64,000 nucleotides of DNA from Paraburkholderia panacisoli (GTDB lineage: Bacteria > Pseudomonadota > Gammaproteobacteria > Burkholderiales > Burkholderiaceae): assembly GCF_008369935.1 (NCBI RefSeq), contig NZ_VTUZ01000039.1, positions 30,432 to 94,431 of the forward strand. The letters run 5' to 3'. The stretch's first letter is position 1; every line of letters begins with the position of its first letter. Positions 44,698 to 54,020 of this stretch are shown piece by piece. Both the position numbers and the translations under genes were made by a program. The notes below the pieces were generated by a model. The model worked only from the letters and a program-made list of their open reading frames with translations, was not told the origin of the DNA and ran no database searches.

Positions 44698-45639
44698 GTG
44701 GACACGTTCCGCAACATGAAGATTTTCGTCGAAGTGGCCGAGGCGGGAAGCTTTACGGCGGCTGCCAATCAACTGGGTAACACAACTGGCTATGTGTCCC
44801 GGTCGATTTCCGAACTCGAATCTCATCTGCGTACCCGCTTGCTCAACCGCACGACGCGGCGCATCGCACTGACAGAGGCAGGCGAGCGGTATCTGCAACG
44901 GTGCTATGCGATCACCGCGTCGGTTGCGGAGGCAGAGGCTGAGGCATCGAACGCGCATGCGCAGCCTGTGGGAACGCTGCGAGTCCACGCGTTGACGAGC
45001 CTGGGGCAAAACTATGTGGTCCCCGCGGTTGCGGCCTACCAGGAGCGTTATCCCGCAGTAACCGTGGATCTCACGCTCTCGCAGAACGTTCCCGACCTGC
45101 TGGAAGAGGACTACGACGTGGCCTTGCGGGTCACCTCGGGGGAGCTGCCCGACTCGGCCTACATCTCGCGGCGGCTCGGCACGTTCTACAGCATTCTGTG
45201 TGCGTCTCCAAAGTATCTCGAGATTCACGGTATGCCGCAGACAATTGACGATTTATCGAATCACACCTGTCTTCAGGTCGCCATGCCGATTTTTCCGGCG
45301 GACCGCTGGCATCTGGAAGATGTGAGCGGAGAGCACGAATTCGTGCTGCCTGATGGTCGCTTCAAGGTGAACGTCCCTGATGCCATGGCGGTTGCGGTGC
45401 TGGAAGGAATGGGCATTGGCGCGTTACCGACGTTCACGGTGCGGTCCCTGCTGGGCTCGGGCTCGCTGAAACGCGTGCTGCCGGACTATCAGCTGCAAAC
45501 GCTGAATGTTTTCGCGCTGTATGCGTCGCGTCAGTATCTCGACGCGAAGATCAAAACATGGATCGAATTCTTGCGCGACTGGACGGATGGCGCCCTAAGC
45601 ACCGACGGTCTGGCGATAGAACATACCTCGAACGGCTGA
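44698..45639 (+). CDS. LysR-family transcriptional regulator
   Basis: An LTTR of about 313 residues. I favour the GTG at 44698, which gives MDTFRNMKIFVEVAEAGSFT, the common start of this subgroup; an ATG at 44668 would add ten residues. The HTH is seen in FTAAANQLGNTTGYVSRSIS and ELESHLRTRLLNRTTRRIAL. The effector domain includes VTVDLTLSQNVPDLLEEDYDVALRV. It is a paralogue of the truncated LysR fragment at the right end of the window. Neighbours (DsbA-like, PrpD-like, amidase remnant) suggest catabolic control, but it is not divergent to any of them. Confidence 0.9.
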   Translation: MDTFRNMKIFVEVAEAGSFTAAANQLGNTTGYVSRSISELESHLRTRLLNRTTRRIALTEAGERYLQRCYAITASVAEAEAEASNAHAQPVGTLRVHALTSLGQNYVVPAVAAYQERYPAVTVDLTLSQNVPDLLEEDYDVALRVTSGELPDSAYISRRLGTFYSILCASPKYLEIHGMPQTIDDLSNHTCLQVAMPIFPADRWHLEDVSGEHEFVLPDGRFKVNVPDAMAVAVLEGMGIGALPTFTVRSLLGSGSLKRVLPDYQLQTLNVFALYASRQYLDAKIKTWIEFLRDWTDGALSTDGLAIEHTSNG

Positions 45640-45680
45640 GGCGTGGTGCCCAGGAAGCGCCGTCGAGGTAGCCGCACTGA

Positions 45681-46290
45681 TCACTGCAACGGGTACTTTT
45701 CCCGCACGAGATGACCGATCCCCATGCGGTTGAGAATGGCAAGGGGACACAGAAAGGTGACGCGCACGGTGCCGGGTAGCCGGGTGATTTCGATCGAACC
45801 TGTGATGGTCGCGCGATTGAGCACTTCTTCGTAGCTTAGCCCGGTAACGGCAGTGGCACGGCGCAGACCGTTTTCGGTGGCGACGTTGAGGTTCACACCG
45901 CTATCGATAAAAGTGATCGGGCCGCTCTTCTCCACTTCATGCTGACCCCAGCGCGCGGGCAACTCGGCCACTTTCTGCCGCTGTGCCGCGTTCATGGGGC
46001 GCGCCATCGGTGGCAGATCGTCCACGACCTTCGATCGTCAGGCCCTCGATCACCCCACGGTCAGCTCGGTTTCCCCGGGCACGTCGGTGGCGTGCCCCGC
46101 GATCTCGCCGTTGCTCTGCTGCGCGTGCATGTCACCCATGGATACGCCCGCTCCTGGAACCTTGACCGGGCAGATCAGAATGCATCTCTCGCGCACGGAG
46201 TTCGTGTCCATATGCCCGTCTGTCTTCGGGGCATGTAACGCTTCGGTACTCGATGCATATCGATGCGGCGCCCCGACCAGGTACTGACCG
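45681..46290 (-). pseudogene. Acetamidase/formamidase C-terminal remnant with frameshifts
   Basis: The minus strand encodes GHMDTNSVRERCILICPVKV then PGAGVSMGDMHAQQSNGEIA and GHATDVPGETELTV, typical of FmdA/AmdA. An in-frame TGA at 46050-46052 follows, while the adjacent frame reads VIEGLTIEGR. The first frame resumes with VDDLPPMARP and runs to a normal C-terminus (NRATITGSIEITRLPGTVRV ... LVREKYPLQ). Two nearby compensating shifts and loss of the N-terminal half make it a pseudogene. It would have hydrolysed a short amide to ammonia and acid. Confidence 0.78.
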
Positions 46291-46545
46291 AAATCCGCAC
46301 AGTTGCAGGGGGGACGGGGGCTATCTGCGAAACCGAAAAACGTATGCATCCCCTTCGCTTGATATTCATTTCGAACGGTGCGAACCTGCGCTATCGGCCT
46401 GCGTATCGAACGCGTTGCTATCGCGACGCCGGCACTGATGCGGTGTTCTGGGCAGATGTCTTCGGAAGACCTGAACGCCAATCTTCAACTGCGAATCAGC
46501 TCGCCGCACCGGCTGACAGGCAATCTACCCTGAGACTTTCGCAAC

Positions 46546-47955
46546 ATGAATTCACCTACCACTGCACAACGCATCGGACAGTTCGCTTTTGACGCGCACG
46601 CCAGTCATCTCACGCCGCGGTCCCGGACTGTATTCAAGCGAAACATTCTCGATAGTCTGGGCTGCGCGATCGGCGCGCTGCCAGGCAAGCCGTTCAAGGC
46701 GCTTCGCGAGCAGTTTGACGAGTACGGGCGCTCCGGTTCGTGCACCCTGATTGGCGGTGGTACCTCGTCGCCCGATCAGGCCGCGTTGTACAACTCGGGC
46801 CTCGTGCGCTATGTCGATCTGCTCGACAGCTACATGTCGCCGGGCGGCCTCTGTCACCCCAGTGACAATTTCGGCACGATCCTCGCTGCCGCCGATCATG
46901 CGTCGGCAAGCGGCGAGGAGTTCATGCTCGCACTTGCCGTGGCGTACGAGATCGCCTGCCGCATCACCGCGATCGTTCCGGTCATGGCGAAAGGGTTCAA
47001 TCACGCGATCCAGCTGGCGATCTCGTCGGCCGCGGGTTCGGGCAAGCTATTCGGTCTCAATGCTGAGCAGATCGGGCATGCGGTAGCGATTGCGACGGTC
47101 GACAACATCTCGCTGACCTGCGTCCATTCAGAACCCGTATCGCAATGGAAGGGATTCTCACCGGGCATTACCGGCATGCGCGCGATCTATTCGGCCTCCC
47201 TCGCCAAGCGTGGCTTCACGGGACCGCTTCGTCTGTTCGAAGGGCCCAACGGGCTGGTGCGCATGTTCGATCAGCAGCTCGAAGTGGACTGGGGTGACCA
47301 CAGGCTGGAGGTCATTCATGAGACGGTGATGAAAAAGTATTGCTCGCTGATTCATGGTCAGCCGGTGCTCGAGGCGACGCTCGATCTGAAGCGCCGCAAT
47401 GGGGTGAAGAGCGAAGAGGTCGAGGAGGTCGTGTGCGACATCTTCCAGACCGGCTTCGATATTGCGGGAGGGGGCGGCTTCGGCCCGAAGGACGATCCGC
47501 AGACCAAGGAGCAGGCCGACTACAACCTCAAGTACCTGATCGCGGCGGCGCTGCTCGATGACGAGGTGGGGCCCGCTCAGCTCGAACCGGAACGCATCCA
47601 GGCGGCTGACGCGCAGGACCTGCTCAAGAAAGTAACGGTGCGGCCGGACGCCGCATTCAGCGCGCAATATCCGCACGCGTTGAACACCAGGGTGACGATC
47701 CGATGCAAGGGTGGGCGGATCTTCTCAAAGGAACATGTCGGCTTCGAAGGTGGGCTGGAGAATCCGCTCACATGGGAGCGGACGGTCGAGAAATTCCACT
47801 GGCTGAGCGAGCCATACGCGGATGAAGCGCTTCGAGGCCAGATTATCGATCTGGTCTCCACACTGGATGAACACCCGATTAAGGAGTTGATGCAACTCCT
47901 GGCGAAGGTCGGTCCAGAACCACGATATCCGGCGAAACATCCGGGAATTCAATAG
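46546..47955 (+). CDS. MmgE/PrpD family protein
   Basis: A 469-residue member of the MmgE/PrpD (2-methylcitrate dehydratase-like) family. Features include RNILDSLGCAIGALPGKPF near the N-terminus, a helical core with AYEIACRITAIVP and KLFGLNAEQIGHAVAIATVD, and LIHGQPVLEATLDL in the second domain. Family members dehydrate tricarboxylic acids, but many PrpD paralogues have unknown substrates. Because no prpB or prpC lies nearby, the methylcitrate cycle role is unlikely here. It stands next to the amidase remnant and a LysR gene. Confidence 0.87.
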   Translation: MNSPTTAQRIGQFAFDAHASHLTPRSRTVFKRNILDSLGCAIGALPGKPFKALREQFDEYGRSGSCTLIGGGTSSPDQAALYNSGLVRYVDLLDSYMSPGGLCHPSDNFGTILAAADHASASGEEFMLALAVAYEIACRITAIVPVMAKGFNHAIQLAISSAAGSGKLFGLNAEQIGHAVAIATVDNISLTCVHSEPVSQWKGFSPGITGMRAIYSASLAKRGFTGPLRLFEGPNGLVRMFDQQLEVDWGDHRLEVIHETVMKKYCSLIHGQPVLEATLDLKRRNGVKSEEVEEVVCDIFQTGFDIAGGGGFGPKDDPQTKEQADYNLKYLIAAALLDDEVGPAQLEPERIQAADAQDLLKKVTVRPDAAFSAQYPHALNTRVTIRCKGGRIFSKEHVGFEGGLENPLTWERTVEKFHWLSEPYADEALRGQIIDLVSTLDEHPIKELMQLLAKVGPEPRYPAKHPGIQ

Positions 47956-48423
47956 CCACGAAGGTTCTTGGGATGAGGTGCATCGCGCATCCGATCGGAC
48001 GACTAGCGATGGTGCGAAACATTGGATACCTTACCGTACGCAGCGGCGGCGTCCCTGGGCGCTTGAGTCATGGCGCACCCGTTCGGCGCGCTTAACGTAT
48101 TGCTACCGACGTGGCGTCCTGTCCAGTGAAAGTGAAACGTCACATTTCGATCCGTAAGGAGCGCGACCGTGCCGGTTAGCCAGGTTGATCCGTGGGTTCA
48201 GACGATACGACTGTTATCGTCGGGATCACGATACCCGGATGCCAGAGCTGATACGACGCCCGTGGCAAATCGCGCAAGCCGTTATAGACAAGCCAAGTGT
48301 AAATACGCCTGGAAAGCGCGACTGCTAGCGCGGATCGACGAGATCCTGGGGCCCCCGCGGGTCATCTTCTCCTTCTATAACCGAACGATGGCACCGCAGG
48401 ACCACGGCTGCGCGAACGCCGCT
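47956..48423. other. Intergenic stretch between PrpD-like and tautomerase genes
   Basis: In these 468 bases a GTG at 48169 has a TAAGGAG seven bases upstream and opens a 98-codon frame that runs over the end of the tautomerase gene. Its product has no recognised motif, and I consider it doubtful. No terminator or repeat was noticed. Confidence 0.4.
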
Positions 48424-48654
48424 CTATTTCAACCCTCGCTGCTTGCGATATACGTCAGTCGGTAGACCGCCCCAGCCCCAGTTCTCCGTTTCCACCTCCT
48501 GGATGACCACAAAGGTTGCTTCGAGCGGCTTTTTCAGCACGTCGAGCAGCAGGTGGCTGACGCCCTTGATGAGTTCGGCTTTTTCTTCTGCGGTGACCGA
48601 GTCGACGCCCGGCTTGGTGCCCTCGCGGGTCACCTGGATCGTGACGATTGGCAT
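48424..48654 (-). CDS. 4-oxalocrotonate tautomerase-family protein
   Basis: A 76-residue tautomerase. After removal of Met the catalytic Pro1 is exposed (MPIVTIQVTREG). The core VTAEEKAELIKGVSHLLLDV and the C-terminal ETENWGWGG are typical of the larger 4-OT-like group. AAGGAG precedes the ATG. It follows SDR copy 2 by 92 bases on the same strand and is probably cotranscribed with it; SDR copy 1 has no such partner. Members isomerise unsaturated keto-acids. Confidence 0.88.
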   Translation of the reverse strand: MPIVTIQVTREGTKPGVDSVTAEEKAELIKGVSHLLLDVLKKPLEATFVVIQEVETENWGWGGLPTDVYRKQRGLK

Positions 48655-48733
48655 GGCGTTCTCCTTGATCGAAGTTGACGAGCCGGCCGCCAGCTGGCGG
48701 CGGCGTCCGGTCGTGTGGGATGGTCGCTGGTAT

Positions 48734-49558
48734 TGCCTGATCGCGCTTAGTGCCCGGCGCTCTGGCCGCCGTCGACGTGCAGGATCTCGCCGGTGACGAA
48801 CGGGGCGGAGTCGAGATACACGATCGCGTTGACGATATCGCTCATTTCGCCCATATGACCCATCGGATGGAGCGCGCCGAGTGCGGCGTGGGTTTGCGCC
48901 GGGTGCATCGGCGACTTGATGATGCCCGGCGCGACTGCGTTGGCGCGAATGCCGCGTTTGGCGTATTCGATCGCGAGGGACCGGGTGGCTGCGTTCAGGC
49001 CGCCCTTGGTGAGCGAGGCGAGTACCGAAGGCACGCCGTCGATCGCGTGGTCGGCCAGGGTGGTGGTGATGCTGACGACGTGGCCGCTGGACTGCTTCTC
49101 CATTTCAGCGATGGCAAGCTGCGTGATGTAGAAGAAGCCGTTCAGGTTCACGCCCATGACTGCCGCATAGTCTTCGGCGGTGTAGCTGGTAAAAGGCTTG
49201 GCGACGAAGATGCCGGCGTTGTTGACGAGCGTGTCGATGCGGCCAAAGCGGGCCACGGCCTCGCTGATCACGCGGCGTGCGGTTTCGGGGTCGGCGATGT
49301 CGCCGGCCACGGTCAGGATGTTGGGATCCTCCGATGGCTTGATGCTGCGCGCGGTGGCGACCACGCGATAGTCGAGCTTGCGGACAGCCTTGACGACTTC
49401 TGCGCCGATGCCTTGCGACGCGCCGGTAACGACGATGACCTTTTGTGATGCGCTCATATACAACCTCCGAATCAATTGAGTGGGCTCTGGTGCCGATCGG
49501 GCCCGTGGCTCCGATAGGGAGCTAATCTAGGCGCTTTGGCGTCGAGTTCGAATACCCG
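48734..49558. repeat. 825-bp near-identical duplication, copy 2
   Basis: Direct repeat of 42387-43211 at a constant offset of 6347 bases. Beyond the right edge both copies continue with weak, gapped similarity (both contain GGACAAACA and GGAACAAGTC), suggesting an older homologous flank next to a recently homogenised core. Confidence 0.93.
48747..49457 (-). CDS. SDR-family oxidoreductase, copy 2
   Basis: A 236-residue twin of the SDR at 42400-43110, differing by one amino acid (Val in place of Phe in EVVKAxRKLDY) and one silent base. The same GGAGG and start apply. The cofactor motif VVTGASQGIG is intact; the usual active-site Tyr is likewise not seen. Unlike copy 1 it is followed by a tautomerase gene, so this copy may be the one in its original operon, or both could be gene-converted. 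Confidence 0.9.
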   Translation of the reverse strand: MSASQKVIVVTGASQGIGAEVVKAVRKLDYRVVATARSIKPSEDPNILTVAGDIADPETARRVISEAVARFGRIDTLVNNAGIFVAKPFTSYTAEDYAAVMGVNLNGFFYITQLAIAEMEKQSSGHVVSITTTLADHAIDGVPSVLASLTKGGLNAATRSLAIEYAKRGIRANAVAPGIIKSPMHPAQTHAALGALHPMGHMGEMSDIVNAIVYLDSAPFVTGEILHVDGGQSAGH

Positions 49559-49649
49559 CCAGGGACAAACACTTGTGATTCGGAGGAACAAGTCAGGCGC
49601 GACGGGCGCGCACGCGTACTTCGCGGCCATCATCACGGCCGAACTGGAC

Positions 49650-49743
49650 TTGCCGCCTTCGTGCACGCATAGTCGAGCACGCCAGGAATAGGTTGATCGC
49701 TCTCAATCAACGTCGGATGCGCCACCACACACATCTTCTTGAT
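49650..49743 (-). pseudogene. Short SDR fragment
   Basis: The minus strand reads VCVVAHPTLIESDQPIPGVL then DYACTKAA, which resembles the active-site YxxxK segment of an SDR (for example LLDYAATKAA). The frame ends a few codons later. It is too short to be certain. It occupies the 313-base gap between SDR copy 2 and the efflux operon. Confidence 0.35.
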
Positions 49744-49770
49744 CCGCGGCGCGCGCAGCAGAATGCCGCG

Positions 49771-51309
49771 TCAATGAAGATTGTTCTGACTGGCGTATGT
49801 TGACTCCCACCCGCCGCCAAGCACCTTGCAAAGCGTAATCAGGTTGGCGGCGGCGTTCGCCTTGCTTTGCTCAAGGTTGCTCTGCGCATCGAGCAACTGT
49901 CTCTGCACGTTAAGTACGTCGAGAAAGTCGACCGCGCCCGCCTTGTACCGTTGCCGCGCAATCGACAGCGCGCGCTGGTTCAGGCTAACGACCGTCGTCA
50001 GGCGATCGCGCCGCCGCTGTTCGGCGTCATAGACGATGAGTGCATCGTCCACCTCTCGCCAGGCCTCGAGTACGGTACGTTTGTAGACAATCGCAGCCTC
50101 CTGCTGTTGCGCTTCGCGCAATTGAAGCGTCCCCTTGAGGCGTCCGCCTTCGAATATGGGAAGCGTGATCGACGGTCCGACGACAAACTGGCCGGACGCC
50201 CAGTCGGCGAGATTCGTGAGCTGAAGGCTCTGGAACCCAGCGCTGCCGTTCAGCGATATGCGTGGGTAGAAGTCGGCCTTCGCCATGCCGATCGCCGCCG
50301 TGGCTGCGTGCAGTTGAGCCTCGGCTTTTCGGATGTCGGGGCGGCGCTGCACCAGTTCCGACGGAACGCCGATGGGCACCTGGTCAGGCAGTGCCGGAAC
50401 ATCGCGGGGCTCGGCGAGCATCTGTTGTAATGCGCCGGGTTCCTTCGCCAGTAGTACGCCGATCGCATTGATCGTGGTTTCGCTACGCGACTCGAACGTC
50501 GGGATCAGGCTCTCGATCGACTCAGCCTGCGCGGAAGCGTTGTCCACGTCCAGATTCGTAGTAACGCCTTCACGTACCCGCGTTTCCGTGAGCTTCGTTG
50601 CGTCGCGGGCGATTTCCAGGTTCTGTCGTGCAATCTTAAGCAAAGCCTGCGTGTCACGCAGCTGAACGTAGTCTCGCGCGAGTTCAGCGCGCGCCGACAA
50701 CAGAACTGCGTTGCGGTCCTCGTATGAGGCATCGGACAAAGCGGTCGCGGCCTCGACACCGCGTCGAGCCCGTCCCCAGATGTCGAGTTCCCAGGATGCA
50801 TCGAAACCGAACTGATAGAGGTTGTAAGCCGGCGAGCCCTTGGAGCCCGGCAACGGCGCCACGCCGAGCGGCGCGGCGCCCGATGCCGACTGCGGCTGAC
50901 TTCCCGTCGGGGTGACACCAAGCAACGAGAGGATGCCGTTCGGACTTCCGCGCTCGCGGTAATAGGATGCGGCGCCGTCCAGCGTGGGATATTCTTCTGC
51001 ACCGGCAATGCGTTGCTCCGCACGGCTTTGCCGCAGACGCGCCGACGCTGCCGCGACGTCGAGGTTCGCATCGGTCAGTTGTTGTTCCAGTGAGTCCAGC
51101 ATGGGATCGTTGAACAGCGTCCACCATTGCGGACTGAATTCGGATTCGACTGCTTTGCTTGATGCTTGCGCGGACTGGGTGCGATTAAACACTTCAGGCG
51201 TACTCGTCTGCGGACGTTCGAAGTTCGGGCCGACCAGACAGCCCGTGAGCGCAAAACAGAGCAATACCGCGAGCACCTGCGTGCGGACGGAGAATTTGCT
51301 CGCATTCAT
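49771..51309 (-). CDS. NodT-family outer-membrane efflux lipoprotein
   Basis: A 512-residue outer-membrane factor. The lipoprotein signal VLLCFALTGC precedes LVGPNFERPQ. The two OEP halves are visible (FNDPMLDSLEQQL; LVQRRPDIRKAEAQLHAATAAIGMAKADFYPRI in pieces), ending in KVLGGGW. Its start overlaps the adaptor stop by four bases. It is the last gene of a DHA2/HlyD/OMF operon and should form the exit duct of that pump. Confidence 0.92.
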   Translation of the reverse strand: MNASKFSVRTQVLAVLLCFALTGCLVGPNFERPQTSTPEVFNRTQSAQASSKAVESEFSPQWWTLFNDPMLDSLEQQLTDANLDVAAASARLRQSRAEQRIAGAEEYPTLDGAASYYRERGSPNGILSLLGVTPTGSQPQSASGAAPLGVAPLPGSKGSPAYNLYQFGFDASWELDIWGRARRGVEAATALSDASYEDRNAVLLSARAELARDYVQLRDTQALLKIARQNLEIARDATKLTETRVREGVTTNLDVDNASAQAESIESLIPTFESRSETTINAIGVLLAKEPGALQQMLAEPRDVPALPDQVPIGVPSELVQRRPDIRKAEAQLHAATAAIGMAKADFYPRISLNGSAGFQSLQLTNLADWASGQFVVGPSITLPIFEGGRLKGTLQLREAQQQEAAIVYKRTVLEAWREVDDALIVYDAEQRRRDRLTTVVSLNQRALSIARQRYKAGAVDFLDVLNVQRQLLDAQSNLEQSKANAAANLITLCKVLGGGWESTYASQNNLH

Positions 51310-52391
51310 TTCGCGTCTGCTCCTGCGATCCGCGTATCGGCACGCTTGCCGACGGCGACCTCTGTTTCGACCGACAACCCCACGCTCAACGCGGACGCAG
51401 CCTGTTGTCCCGGGTCGATGGTGATCTTGACAGGGACGCGCTGGACGACCTTGGTGAAGTTGCCCGTTGCGTTGTCGGGCGCGATAGGTGCGAAGCTCAC
51501 GCCTGTCGCGGGCGAAAGACTATCGACATGCCCGTGAATCGTCACGCCCGGAAAGCTGTCGACTTTGATCCGCACGGTGTCGCCGGGTCGCATCCTGGCG
51601 AGCTGGTTTTCCTGAAAGTTGGCGACGACATAGGCCTCAGACAGCGGGACAATCGCGAGCAGTGGCGTGCCCGTTGTCACGAATGCGCCGACCCGCGCCG
51701 AACGTCTGCCAACCTTGCCGTCGATGGGCGCGCGGATCTCCGTATAGGACAGATTGAGCTTCGCCTGCTCAAGAGCGGCCTCGGCGTGGGCCAACGCGCC
51801 CGCCGCCTTGTCGCGCTGGGTACGCAGAACGTCGAGGTTCTGCCTGGTCGCAACAAGTGCAGCCCGGTTGCGGGCCTGCTGCGCGAGTTCCTCGGCCAGC
51901 GCGCTCGAAGCATGCTGTTGCTCCTGGGTTGTTCCTGCGCCCGCTTCCGAGAGATTCCGGTAGCGTGAGGCGTTCTCTCGCGCAAACTCGAGCGTCGCGT
52001 CATCTGCGCGTAGCGTGGCGCGCGCCTGGTCGACAAGCGCGGGTTGCCGCGCGATCTCGGCGTCGTAGTTCGCAACCGATGCCTTGGCTGCCGCCACGTC
52101 GGCTTGTGCACTCATCAATGCGGCGCGGAAATCGCGGTCGTCGATACGCACCATTAACTGTCCGGTTTTTACCTGCTGGTTGTCCTCGACGAGTACCTCT
52201 GAAAGCTGGCCGGCAACACGCGGCGCTATCAGCGTGAAATCGGCCGTCACATAGGCATCATTGGTGGTCTCGCTATTTGGGTTGTCAAATAGCCTGATGC
52301 CAGCCCATATGGCGACGGCGAGTATGACCACATACGCGGCAAGACGAATTGTTTTGGGCGGCAGTCGAGTGACAAATGACATAGATATCAT
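51306..52391 (-). CDS. emrA: HlyD/EmrA-family efflux adaptor
   Basis: A 361-residue membrane-fusion protein with one N-terminal TM (AAYVVILAVAIWAGIRLF), the lipoyl/HlyD segment NDAYVTADFTLIAPRVAGQL, a long coiled-coil hairpin (about residues 90-200) and the second lipoyl half YTEIRAPIDGKVGRRSARVG. It begins three bases after the MFS stop and overlaps the OMF start. EmrA role: it links the MFS pump to the outer-membrane channel. An in-frame ATG three codons later is possible as the start. Confidence 0.9.
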   Translation of the reverse strand: MISMSFVTRLPPKTIRLAAYVVILAVAIWAGIRLFDNPNSETTNDAYVTADFTLIAPRVAGQLSEVLVEDNQQVKTGQLMVRIDDRDFRAALMSAQADVAAAKASVANYDAEIARQPALVDQARATLRADDATLEFARENASRYRNLSEAGAGTTQEQQHASSALAEELAQQARNRAALVATRQNLDVLRTQRDKAAGALAHAEAALEQAKLNLSYTEIRAPIDGKVGRRSARVGAFVTTGTPLLAIVPLSEAYVVANFQENQLARMRPGDTVRIKVDSFPGVTIHGHVDSLSPATGVSFAPIAPDNATGNFTKVVQRVPVKITIDPGQQAASALSVGLSVETEVAVGKRADTRIAGADAK

Positions 52392-52394
52392 CGC

Positions 52395-54020
52395 TTAGCG
52401 GGAAGAGGGCGGCGTAGTGCTCCATGGGGGATAAATACGCACGGGTAACACCGGAATAACCAGAAGAAAGGCGACGGCGATACCTGCCATGACGCGATAG
52501 AGATCGGCCGATGTGAGTACTACGGCCTGCTCGTGGATCCGGTGTGCGAGTTCACCGAGACCGTGAACTGCATCAATACTTTGGCTCGTAACCAACGCGT
52601 TATTGCCTAAGCGGTCCACGAGCATGCTCGAATGAAAATGCTCGCGCGCAGTACCCAATCCTTCAATGAGGCCGGTTGCCGCAGCACCAGACAATGTTTT
52701 GACCGTGTTGAACATGGCTGAAGCAAACGGACCATCCGTTGGCGGCAAGCCAGTCGTGACGCCCATCAGGATCCCCATGATCACCATCGGTTGCGCCAGG
52801 ATCTGTAGCGACTGGAGCCAGTAGAAATTCTCGCGAACCCAATCGGAGGTCACGAAACTCCCTAAAAAGCACGTGGTGGCCATCAGGGAAAATCCAATGG
52901 CCATGACCCAGCGGTGGTCAACCTGCCGAAGGTTCAGGAGGGCGGCCGTCGCAGGCAGCGTAATCAACAGCGGAATGGCAAGCAGCAAAGACAGCGGCGT
53001 AGTTTGCAGCGGTCTGTAACCGTGAATTTGCGCGAGATATTGGCCGGGTATGGCGGCAACGCCCACCAGCAGCGTAACCGCGCCTACCAGTGTCAGAAGC
53101 CCGTGCGTGAAGTTTCTGCGGGCAAGCAGTTGAAGCTTGAAAAACGGCAGTGGATGAAACCACTCGTTGATAAGGAACGCCACAAACAACAGCGCTCCGC
53201 CACAAAACATCGTGGAGATGAACGTGGAATTCAGCCAGTCAAGGCGATCACCCTGTAGAAGACCAATGACGAGCATGGCTATCGCGGGGTATCCCAGTAT
53301 GAGGCCGCTCCAGTTAAATGAACGGAACCGTTCGAGTTTGAGCGGATCTGCCGGAAGCCCCTGCTGGATCGCCACGCAGCATACGATGCCAAGCGGCAAG
53401 ATTTGCCAGAATGCCATTTGCCAGCTGACGTATTCCGTCCATAGGGCTGCGAGAGGCGTGCCGAGCGCCGGTCCGAAGGTCGCGGTGAGTGCGTATCCCG
53501 CGAGTCCATATAACTTGACTTTCGGGGGGAGATATCGAAGCGCTACGATAATCAACATCGGCGGCAGACATCCGCCGGCTACGCCCTGCAGCGCACGTAA
53601 CACATAGAGCGTAAGCAGGTTCGGCGCAAAGGGGCAGAGGAATCCAAGCAACATCACGGCCAGCACGGCGCCGATCGTAAATCGCTTCAGCGTGAACGTC
53701 ACTCCAAACCACGGAGCGAATGCCATCGTGGCCACGTTCGTAGCCTCGAAGAGCGTGGTCAGCCAGGTCCCATCGTCATTTCCAATCGAGAACGCGCCGC
53801 GAATATCAGCTAGCGCCACTGCGGTGACCTGTTCGTTCAATATTGCCAGTAGCGACGCCAGCAGCATTCCGATCAGGCCGATAGCGAGGCGAAGTGGCAG
53901 CTCGGCTTCTGTGGACGGTTTCTGTACAGGAGTCTCTGTCTCCGGTACAGAAGCCGGCGCCGACAATTGCGCGAGCTTCGGTTCTGCCGTTCCAGTTGTC
54001 CGTGGCTTGGCGGGGTTCAT
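52395..54020 (-). CDS. emrB: DHA2-family MFS multidrug permease (EmrB-like)
   Basis: A 541-residue, 14-TM drug:H+ antiporter. A Pro/Glu-rich cytoplasmic N-terminus of about 45 residues precedes TM1. The TM1 motif reads LAILNEQVTAVALADIRGAF where most DHA2 proteins have LDxSIVNVALP, so this is a divergent branch. Other features are GTWLTTLFEATNVATMAFAP, YVLRALQGVAGGCLPPM and the TM5 GPALGTPL motif. It is the first gene of the operon. Upstream is a GAACCGGTTC palindrome (54160-54169) that could be an operator. Confidence 0.88.
   Translation of the reverse strand: MNPAKPRTTGTAEPKLAQLSAPASVPETETPVQKPSTEAELPLRLAIGLIGMLLASLLAILNEQVTAVALADIRGAFSIGNDDGTWLTTLFEATNVATMAFAPWFGVTFTLKRFTIGAVLAVMLLGFLCPFAPNLLTLYVLRALQGVAGGCLPPMLIIVALRYLPPKVKLYGLAGYALTATFGPALGTPLAALWTEYVSWQMAFWQILPLGIVCCVAIQQGLPADPLKLERFRSFNWSGLILGYPAIAMLVIGLLQGDRLDWLNSTFISTMFCGGALLFVAFLINEWFHPLPFFKLQLLARRNFTHGLLTLVGAVTLLVGVAAIPGQYLAQIHGYRPLQTTPLSLLLAIPLLITLPATAALLNLRQVDHRWVMAIGFSLMATTCFLGSFVTSDWVRENFYWLQSLQILAQPMVIMGILMGVTTGLPPTDGPFASAMFNTVKTLSGAAATGLIEGLGTAREHFHSSMLVDRLGNNALVTSQSIDAVHGLGELAHRIHEQAVVLTSADLYRVMAGIAVAFLLVIPVLPVRIYPPWSTTPPSSR

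Noticed and set aside
48169..48465. A 98-codon frame with TAAGGAG before a GTG
   Set aside because: The product is unrecognisable and overlaps the end of the tautomerase gene on the other strand; kept only as a note in the stretch entry.
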